Below, in pieces: positions 39,607-50,500 of a DNA stretch of 64,000 bases (position 1 is its first letter; each line of letters begins with the position of its first letter). This DNA is from Brachycybe producta. Taxonomy: Eukaryota; Arthropoda; Diplopoda; Playtdesmida; Andrognathidae. The notes beneath the pieces were generated by a model. That model did not search any database, was not told the DNA's origin, and saw only the letters and a list, made by a program, of their open reading frames with translations. The position numbers and the translations under genes are program-made. The stretch spans positions 1,720,501 through 1,784,500 of the forward strand of contig JAUPFP010000033.1 in the NCBI GenBank assembly GCA_036925085.1, given 5' to 3'.

Positions 39607-41566
39607 CAAAGTTATTTTTATAACTTTTATAGAGAATTAAATCGGGAGCCTGGAAATGTAGCAGAACTTTTTTTGTTTGCCCAAGAGCGCCTTCTGGTGC
39701 CTCATTGTAGTGGCGCCAGACCATCAGAGACTTTGCTAGTTTACAACTTTACAAGACCATTTTCGGAAAATTTGGACACTTGTGTACGAAGAACATTGTT
39801 CCACTCTTCTTTTTTCTAGGAGGCAGCTTCACTTCTTTCTTAAGATTTATAATTTTTGATTCTATTTTTCTGTATATTATTCTTTGGACCCTATTTTTTT
39901 TTTTTTGGGGTGGACATTTTCTTAGAATAGGATTGTGGGATATATTGGAGAGTTCCAGAAAGGGGCTGTAGTAATCTTGGACCTCAGGCTCTCTCATTGG
40001 GTTGACCAATATACATATGACAATCATTGGTTTTCTTGTAAACTTAATCCATTCTCTTTTGGCCTATTCGAAGAAGTTGTCCTTGGTTTGACATTTCTAC
40101 GTGTTATTGGAGGACTTTACTATTTGATTCCTTTTGCTCTTTTTTGACCAAACAAGAAAGTTCTTCTGTTTTTGAGTATCAATTAACACTGAAATGTTCT
40201 GAAATGGTTCCTGAAAAAGTGTGACATATTGGGCAAAGAGCATGAACTTCTTAACCCTCTAATCATAAGGACTACCATACTACATGTTTTGTGGTTTGGC
40301 AGCTCAGTTTGGGACATTGGAGGAGTTTTTTCTTCTAATTCTTCCAAGAAAAAGTTGTTTTCCTTGAAAAAGTTTTGCTCCCTTGGGCTAAAACTGGGCT
40401 AAAAACAACAATGAACCTTAGCAAATAAAAAAAAGAAATGGTGGTTGAGACACGTGTTTTTGACACTTCCCTTGTTCAGCAAGACGGGACACCGAGAGGT
40501 GGGGAGAGGGTGGGTGGGTCGGTCAATACACTCTTTAAAAAAAAGAAGCCTGTTTGTTCAATTTTATTTTGGCAAAGTTTAAAAGCAATGGAAAATTTTC
40601 CATTTTGAACGAGCGTCGTTTTTTAAGGTACGTTTCCACTAAGTGTCTTGGTACACGGGGCCGTTTTTTTTTAGTTGGTCGAGTGGTTGACATTGCATTG
40701 CTGATTATAAAAAACGCCGTTGCACAAGAAACGGAATCGGAAGTCGGAAAGGACCACAGGTGGTGTGTGGGCCTGTGGTCGTGATGTATTTGTATTGTGA
40801 AGGCGTTGAATATTTCCCATAACGAGCCACACGCCGACTTCATTTTACAGTTAAAAAGTGATTCGTTTGCAGGAGTTTGTACGCATCACACATGACCTTC
40901 GTGACCTTTACAAAAATACTTTGAGTCGAAATTGTTGCAAAAACAAGTCAAATTGTTGTTGGGTTCATGTTGCGAGTTTTCTACACAAAAACATTTTGTT
41001 TCATGAACACATGTGCAGAAATGAAAAAAGTCATTGCGCGCATGTATTGCATGTATTTCATGAAACTGTTTACCAGACTTTTTAATCAAATATCAACCAA
41101 TTAGAAATTGCCGTCTCTCATAAAAAGGGCGGGGCAAACGAAAAGTTAGTGCGGGGCAGAACTGCCTGTCCAAAATGACGTCATAGCCGGCGCTTTGACA
41201 GGCAGTTAGAAATCGGGGAGAACTTCAGTTGGCTCCGCCCTAGTTATGACGAACGCAACTTCTAATTGGTTGGTTATGTAGTCTGACGTCACATGCTCCG
41301 CCCTTTTCAACGTCGAACCACACAACAAACCAATTAGAAGTTGCCGGTCGTCATAAAAAGGGCGGAGCTAACTTCTGTACGTCCCGATTTCTAATTGCCT
41401 GTGTGGGGAAACGAGGCTTTAGTGTTGTGTGTTTTGAAACTGATTGGAAAAATGGGTTCAGATCGGGTTCCACGTTGAATAATGTTCATTGACTGACTCA
41501 TTGCTTTCTCACTCCTGTTACACTTTTCATATCGCATTCCATTGCTGCTGCTTCAAAATGTGTATT

Positions 41567-41598
<32 letters not shown>

Positions 41599-44500
41599 CT
41601 ATTCCTTTTTTCAAAGATTAACGAAAGTTGCTTATATGATTTTAAGTTATGCATACAATTTATGAAATTATGAATATTTATTATTAATTATGCTTAATTG
41701 AAGCATGAAATTTGTCCTTTTTTAAGGTCGTTTCCTTTCATAGTGAAATTTGTTTTTTTGCCTTTTCTTCTTTTGAAACAAACAAACATCTGTTCACATT
41801 TTGAATCTTATTATTATTACGGAACAGGATTCAGGAATAATAGAATTCAAATTTTCTCATTTTTACTTCGAATGACGCATATAATTATATCTTTTGATTA
41901 TTTAATGGCTGACTTTGTGTCTGCATTTTTTTTTTCCTTAATATAACAGTTAGAACCTTGGATCTGTTTTTTTCTTCTTCATATTTTTAGGAACGAGACA
42001 AAGTATGAGACACTATTTTAGACCGTATTTTCAAGCCACTTGTTTTATGATTTTTAGGTGCAGAATTTTCTCAAAATATACCTACTATTTTAGTTTAGTT
42101 TTAGAAACTAATATCTTTGAAAAATTGAACTTTTTTTTAGCTGTATAGAATATTTATTTTTAAATATATTACCATGAAATACGCATTGCCTGTTTTTTAC
42201 CCTTCTACTTTCTATCACACTTTCAAATTCCAATTATTTATTTTTTTAGAAAAAAATACGACTTAAATAATGTCATTACTCTGAAAAAGCGATGACAGTC
42301 GGTAAAAAAAAATGGTACAAATCTTCAATATTTTCAAACTGCGAAATTTATTTATCGGAATTTCTTTATTTACTCTTCTAGTTTATATTACAGTTTCAAT
42401 TTAATCTTGAGAAGTTGCTCCTGGAATTTAGAACAATCAGAAGTTTCATTTCATTTAATTCATTTAGTACGAAATTCAAGAACGAAAACTCTGCACTTAA
42501 CTTCATCTTGAAGCCTCTGAACAAGGATTCCAAAAAGTAAAATAAAAGTTTATTCTACGTTAGAGATTCCTGTTCAGAGGCTTCAAGTGCCAAGTTCAGT
42601 TCAATTGCCAAATTTCGTTTATTTTCAAATTGCTAAAAAGGGGATTCATGTTGTTACTCTTCTAGTTTATTATTACAATTTCAATTTAATTTTAAAATTG
42701 CTTCTGAAATTTTCATTAACTTAAAGTTGTATTTTTGGCCATAATGCATTTAGGCCCAAATTCAAGAAAGAAAACTCTGCATTTCACCTTGAAGTCTCTG
42801 AACAGGTTTCCAAAAAAGTTAATTTCTACGTTGGAACTCTGTTTAGAAGCTTCAGTTTGAAGTTTTAGAAGTCGGTTTTGGTCGTGAAATTTTACGAGAG
42901 AGACATTACTGGTGCTTCTAAATGTGTCTGTTAAAATGTCACGTCTATTGGGGACAGTTCTCTTTTTATTTTTGTCCCAACAAATTGAGCCACACTTTTG
43001 TTTCAATTGAGTTGTTGCCATTAAATATTAGGCTAAATTTCTGTTTTCTACAAGTGGTTCCTCCTCCTCCGCTTGTAATGGTGTTCATGTGACAGGTAAT
43101 TAGAAATCGGGACATACAGAAGTTGGCTCCACCCTTGTTATGACGACCGGCAACTTCTAATTGGCTGGTTATGTAGTCTGACGTCAAATGCTCCGCTCTT
43201 TTCAACGTCGAACCACACAACAAACCAATTAGAAGTTGCCGGTTGTCATAACAAGGACGCGGAGCCAACTGAAGTTCTCTCCGATTTCTAACTGCCTCTG
43301 TGTTCATGTGTGACTCTGATCATTTCAAATTCAAAATTGTGTCAAGGTTTCATTGAAACTTGGATGATGTTTGTGTGTGCCAAAAATTGGGGATTTGGTT
43401 TTCCCTAGTCCCCAAATACGTTTCTACTCTCGCATTTTTGTACACCATGTGACCATGAAATATACTTATAAAAACCGTTATTTAATAAATGGCTACTGTC
43501 TACTAATGGATGGTTTTCATGAAAATTGTCAGTCTCTGTGTCTGCATTTTTTTTTCCAACCCTTTCTCTTCCTTTGAGAGAATTGGCTTTTTTTCATCAC
43601 ACCCAAGGGACATAAGGGGGTCACAATAAAATGCCACTGTAAAACCTAGCCTCTCTCATTATAGTAAATATTTACATTCGTCCCCAAAAGTCACTGAGTT
43701 TCCGCATCCGAAAATTTCATAAATGAATCTAAAAAAAATTAATATTCAGATTGGCGTTTATTCGGATATTTTTAGGAACAGCTGATATATGAATGTCAAA
43801 CTCCTTAGTTTTCAGGAGACCGACACTAACGAGAAATACAGCAAAATACAGTCGTTTGCCCCGCCCTTTTATGAGCGTCATACCAAATATCCAACCAATT
43901 AAAAATTGAAAAGAGCGGGGCATGTGACGTCAGAATAAACCGGTTAGAAGTTCCCGTTTCTCATAAAAGGGGTGGGGCAAACACCAGTATTTTGCTGTGC
44001 CTTACTTGCCTGTGAAATTTCTGAGTGTATTAGAAACTAATCAGAGTATATAACTGTTAAGTTTTTCCTAATTTTACCCTTTAAAATCGGAAATAGTTCG
44101 AGAGAGCTCTGTTTACGCTTTAAAACCAGTTTCAACACATAAAAGTCAATGGCTCAAATATAAATGTATTTTGTTTGTAGACGTCGTTTGGAAGCAAGAT
44201 AAATTTATAAAGGTAAAACAATTCCATGTTGGAGAAGAAAATAATGTCGTAAATGGGTGAAGAATCGTCTGCTTTTTTAAGCTAAAAGGAAGACATTTTG
44301 ACTTAAAATGTCATCCATTTTTTGTGCTTTCATTGAACCATATTGGCCGCACTCAGCTTTGGCATGAAATGCGTCATAGGTTGGTTGGAAGTAATGATTT
44401 TATAAAAATAGGATTCACCATAATCACAATAATTCAGCGTTAAATTACTAAACAGTTACTAAAATCAACAAGGAGTAAAACACCTGCATCAACAGTAAAG

Positions 44501-47500
44501 TCAACAAGGATGTCACGATTAAACTGACAGATTCCACAAACACAGACGACTTTGACGACTTCGACTGCGAAATGAAGTAGCAGGTGGTTGGTGGTTGGCG
44601 ACAACCCGACTTCATTTTGCAGTCGAAAAGTGGTCTGTTTCCGAATGTAGAACTTAAGTTTTACCAAAAGGTCTAGCATGTTGCAACCAAACAAAATAAA
44701 ACTTCTTTAAATTTTGAAGAAGAAAAAAGGTTTCTGATAGTTTTTTTTTTAATAAAACACGACTCGATTACAATGTTTTTTGTTTTTTTTTCTCTCGTTT
44801 CAGGTCGAACAGCGCGACGTTCCTGGTATAGATGTTGCCTATTTGGCCATGGACACGGACGAGGGCGTGGAAGTCGTTTGGAACGAAGTCCAGTTTTCTG
44901 AGAGGAAAAAGTTCCGTGCGCAAGAAGAGAAGATTCGTCTCGTCTTCGATAACCTCACACAATTGGAACATCCAAACATAGTCAAGTTTCACAAATATTG
45001 GACGGATAGAGATTCGGAGAAGCCGAGGGTATATTATATATTTTAAATGAGCGAAGTTACTTGATATTATTAATAATTTTAATAACGAATACGTTCTTTT
45101 TTTTGTTTTTGCACTTTTCAAAGATAATTTTCATAACTGAATATATGTCTTCGGGATCACTTAAACAGTTCCTAAAACGCACAAAGAGAAATGTGAAGAA
45201 GTTACCGCTTCAAGCGTGGAAAAGATGGTGTATACAGATCCTTTCTGCACTAAGGTCGGATTTCGTTTCTCGAAAAACGAGAGAAATAGACTGGAAAAAC
45301 GTTAACATTTTGCATCTTTTTTGGGGGGGTTTTCAGTTACTTACATTCCTGTTCTCCACCAATCATTCATGGAAATCTAACCTGTGATACGATTTTCATT
45401 CAACACAATGGTCTAGTCAAGATTGGCTCTGGTATTTATACAAACTGAAGAACAAAAATTAAGTATGGTTTTAAGATTTAACCAAAGGAAGAAAGAATTT
45501 TCATGTTTTTTACGCTTCAAGTTAGACCAAAACTGTGAAAAGTTTGCAGAAAATAAACAAAACGCCCCTAGACTTCATTTTGTCACGGAAAAGTTTTTCA
45601 AAAATATGAAAAAAAAATGGTTCTTCATACATTGCCACTTATAAAAGTTAATCCATATTAAAAAAAAATTCTGAAAATAAAAGTTAAACCATGTTGCATG
45701 ACAAAACTATTAAGTTTATTTAGAGTTTTTAAGTTAGGTTTGTTCAAGTTTCACTTTGGCTTAAGTAACATTTTAAGCCGGGTATTCACTAAAAGAGCGA
45801 ACACGAGCGAGCGTGCTCACTCAATAATCGTCTGGTGAGTACCAGTTAACAAGCAAGAAAACGTTCGCTCACTCGTGTTCAAAAAAGATCAGCTGGATGG
45901 CGGTACACCAAAGAAAAGGCTTGTTCATGTTTGTGTAGTGTGGACGGTAATTATTTTATCACCTTCAGACTAGAATGCTCGCTGTAAACAATATATCAAC
46001 TGTGAACAAGAACGTGCTCGTTCTGCTATGGATGCAAGGTGCGCATTTCAAGAGAACACGAGCAAACATCGGCGAACACGAGCAAATATTTGCTCATGCT
46101 TGTTCTTTTGGTGAATACCAGGCTTTAGAATACGACCGTAAGTCCGACCCGGCCGACCCTGCTGCTTGCGGGATAAGGTACAGGAAATGATGATGGAGAA
46201 TACGACCGTAAGTCTTTTTAGACAACTAATTGCACAACTTTAAAGTGGAAAAAACCTAAAGTCGTCTTTATTGAAAGTTCTGTAAAAAGTCCTTTTTTAA
46301 GGATAACATCATGGATTATAATTTTACGAGTGTATTGCAATATTTTCCTGTTTGTGCATAACATGCGTTAAAATTCGTTTGGTTTTATCTTAAAACTCAT
46401 ACAGGAGTTCTTTTATTTTGAACCATTTCATTTTTTTCTTCTTTACTCTTAAGTTGCTCCTGATGCGATTCATCACCATGTGAAGACGTGCCGAGAGAAC
46501 ATGAAGAACATGCATTTCATCGCTCCGGAATACGGCAGCAAGTCATGTTAGATCACAGTCATGTTTTATTTTTGTAAAGCATCTGGGAGGAGGGTCTTAC
46601 AATAATATTTTTACTTTTATAGTTGGAGTTACTCCTGCCGTCGATATTTATTCGTTCGGAATGTGCGCTCTGGAGGTAAATCGGATTACAAAGTTTTGTA
46701 AATGATTTTTTTTTAAGCGGCACCCGAACAAGAGCGATCTTTTTTGTTTGTTTGTTTATTTTTAAATATAGATGGCAGCGTTGGAAATTATCGGAAACGG
46801 AGAATCGGGAAATTTAGTCACTGAAGAAAACATTTCCAAAACAATAGAACTTTTAGAAGATCCACAACAAAAGGTGGGGAGACGTGCATTTTCTTCCTTT
46901 TTATTCGGCTCTTCTTTTTTTTTCTTCTTAAGAAAATTACTTCAGAATATTAACGCTTTTTTTGGGAGGTCGGAAATATCTGTACTTTCGATAACAGTCA
47001 AAACTTGATACTATAACGTTGACTGGTTATTCTTTAGGGGTCGATATCTTCGAATCTTGTCATGTGTTTACAAATTTCAGGACTTTTTTTTACGATGAAT
47101 TTCATAAGGAAATTCAAAAGTAGAAAACCAAAAAGAGTAACGATTGATTGAAATTCAAGTTATCTGAACAACTGATTTCCGAACTCTGGTTATTTTGTGT
47201 TTGAGAAAACCAACAACACTAAGGAGAAATGTAAAATGACTTAAAGACTAGAACGGTAGCTGAATCACTCGATAGTATTTTCATATTTTGGTATCTTTCA
47301 AAATAAACTTGTTATAGACGAAATATTGTCCAAAACTGTCAGAAAAAATCTGAAATATATATTATCATTAAAATGCTCTTTAAGTGGTTGATCTGCCCAT
47401 TTTAGTTTCTAAAACAATTATGTTTTTCTCACCGTTGCTTTTGAAAAACAGTCTCGCAAGACTTCGAGAGGGGCGTTTACACTCGAAAACCAGACTAAAT

Positions 47501-50500
47501 GAATTTTTTTTTGCCAATTATCATTCGAAATTTAATTTTTGCTTTCATTTTCATTTCTATTCTGAAAAAAAAAATACTTTTAGTTTGAAATTTAATCTTT
47601 ATGTCAAGAACTTTGACTTCTTCGCATTGAAATTTATCAATCGAAATTACTATTTTGTACGTCCTTGTCAGTTGGAAAATTCACTTCGAGATTTACTTTG
47701 TCCAGTGTTGCCAAGATTTTTCATTGAACAGAGTTGCACAAATTGTAATTTTGCAATTGGGCTGCACTTAACTGTTTCTCAATCTGTGGCCCAAGACCAA
47801 TTGTTAAGTTAACAGTCCCATTTAGATCAACCAACAATTGTTTTTTTCAATCAAAAACCCTGGTTAGAGGCTAGAACTTTGGTAGACAAGCCTCTAACCA
47901 GCCTTTCTGATTAGAAAAAGCTTTACAATTGGCACTTGGCTATAAATTGAGAAACATTTGTTACAAATTGCATAAAATCATAGCTCTAGTTGGTTGTCAT
48001 GTTTAAACTTTTGATCTTAGCTTTAGTTTAAGCTCTAGAACGCCTATTATTCTGTCTTTCATGAGCAAAATTAAGAGAAACTTGTGTTTTAGAAACTAGA
48101 ATGGTAGCTCAATCACGTTAGATGTTGATATCTTTTAATAAAATAAGCCTGTGAGGTTACTTTGAAAATGATCCAAGTTTTAAGAGTACAGTAATTTTTC
48201 ATTCTTGTCTATACAAAGTTTATTATTTAAAGATATCAACATGAAAATATTATTAAATGGTTTAGTTTAACGTTTAGGTATCGTTTGGAAAGGGGCAAAT
48301 AACGTGAACGTAAAGTTTTAAAAACATATCGTTTTATTGTTTAAACTGCAAGACGACCGAGTTGTGAAATCATAAGAATTGTAATTTTCTTTCGAAATGT
48401 TCTTTTTTTTTGTCAATGGTCAGTTTTAAGAGAGAACTTCGAAATGTGATACAGAATAATTGTCACTAAGAGAATAGAATTACATTTGTATCTCTCCTTG
48501 TTCATTGATCAATCAAAAGAACACTCTGACATAACTTAAGATGGCTGAATAGATATTTATTTTGCTTTTATCTTCGCCTTTCATCCTACAGTGGCTAATG
48601 CCAAAATTCGACGCAAAAAAACGTTAAGCGAACGTTTTTTTTTTTTTTTCATGGCAATATCTTAAAAATAAACATTTTATTATTGCAGTTTGAAAATGAC
48701 CCTTTGTTTGATTTTTCCATTGACATTTTATTGAAATTGAATATGAAATTTTCACCTTTTTCAAACTGTCATAAAAAGTTTATTTTTAAAGATATCATCA
48801 TGAAAATACTTTTAGCATTATCACCAACTATTCTAGTTTCTAAAACATTTTCATTTTTTTTTTTTCATAAAATATTTCTCCTGAAAAACGTTTGCTTGAA
48901 TAAAGGATAAATTTTTCTCAAAACGGTGGGGCTATGGAACATAATAGCCACTGCAGTGGCGCCATTTGGAGGACAAAAACAAAATAAAAATCTTTTCAGT
49001 TGCAGTTTTTTTGCATACTTCAATAAGTTCAGTAATAGATTTTACATCGAAATAATGAACAAGCTTTTTTTTAGATGTTTATTTTATAAGGTAATGGATC
49101 GAAATGCAGCCAAAATTCGAACTCTAATGTATTATTTATAAATATCATGGTATACAGAAAGTGCTAATTTCAGCAACTCTATTGATTTCATTCTTTTTCC
49201 CTGATTCTTTTACTGCTTGACTACTAAATGAGCTTTCAGTAGTTTTGCTGTTTTAAAAAACTCGATTCAATTTTGATATTGACGAATAAACTGGATCTAA
49301 TCCAATTCTCTAGGACTTCATTAGAACATGTCTAACCAAAGATCCAAGTACGAGGCCTTCTGCCAGAGACCTTCTCTTTCATAACATTCTCTTCGAGGTC
49401 CACTCATTGAAATTACTGGCTGCTCATGCTGTTAATGAGAACTATCGTAAGCGACGACTCGATGTCGAAGTCGATCTCAACTCAAATTACTATTTTTATA
49501 GGTAACATGCCGGAAAATCTGACCGATGAAGCCGTTATCGCTCACTACGGAGCGGATAAAGTCGTTGCGGAAGTCGTTTTCAAAGATGATAGGCCTCCGA
49601 TAGAAATGAGAATGTCCACTGTTAGGGTTCAAGAGAAGCTGGAGAAATTCATGGAAGATGTTAGGTACGATTCGTGCTGATAATAAATTTTCTTGATGTT
49701 ATTTTGGTAACGTTGATTGATTTCTAGGAATGGAATCTACCCTTTGCTTTCGTTTGGCCTTCCACAACCTCCGCCTTCTAGGCCGAGAGCCATTTCTCCC
49801 GAAGTTGCTGAATCTGTGAAGTCCGACACTCCCGAACCGGTCGACGTCGAGGCAAGGAAAGTAGTTTACATGATGTGTAGCCTGAAACCTCGAGACGATG
49901 GTCAGGGATTGTGGGTGAGCGTTTTTTTTTTTAATTCAAATATCTGTCATTTTTTAGAATTCATTTTTATAGTTACTAACCGTGTTTTGCTTTCTCGCAT
50001 CTTTGTTTCTATAAGATGACGATTCTTTTACGAATGGAAGACAAGATGAATCGACAATTGACTTGCGAAGTGTCGGAACAGGACACGTCGTGCCTTCTTG
50101 CTGAAGAACTCGTCCATTTTGGTTTCATCGGTGATGTAAGTTTATTCTTCCGGGGGAAAAAAAATTGTATTTTAGAAACTAGAAGAAAAATTTAATCACT
50201 TAAGCAGATTTTTGGATGGATATTTTTTAAAATAAACATTTTATGGCAGTTTGAGAAGAGACAAAATTTGAAAGTTTTTTTTTTAAAGTTTATTTTTTAA
50301 GGATATATCGATAGGAAAATCTTAAGGTGGTTTTAAAGTGTAAACGTCTCTTGAACTTTGGTTATTCTGTCTTTCAGGAGTAAAATTAAGATGAACTTGA
50401 TAGTGTTCTAAACTAGAAGCGTATCTCAATCACTTTATGGTATTTTCAAGGGGCTATTGTAAAAAAATAAACTTTGTATAGCAGTTTGGAGAGAAAAGAC

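Larger units (their letters stand above)
21705..44803 (+). other. 23-kb intron 1 of NRBP
   Basis: It makes up more than three quarters of the gene span, separates the first 46 codons from the pseudokinase domain, and holds all nine family E foldbacks plus copies of families A, B, C, D, F, G, H, K and two other long inverted repeats. No conserved protein-coding exon was recognised. Open frames inside it lie across repeats or are short and composition-driven. Stretches not listed separately are AT-rich DNA in which I see nothing. Confidence 0.8.

Noticed and set aside
39353..39724. Open frames on both strands of Tyr-Ile repeats
   Set aside because: They are translations of the TA microsatellite and its inverse flanks.
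24836..43301. Regularly spaced similar repeats resembling a CRISPR array
   Set aside because: Repeats are about 206-bp palindromes at irregular kilobase spacing in animal intronic DNA with 9-bp duplications.
24775..43307. Several similar 60-110-codon frames containing a RQLLIGWLCSLTSHAPPF-like word
   Set aside because: All are translations of family E foldback copies, repeated because the DNA repeats; they have no common start or splice context.
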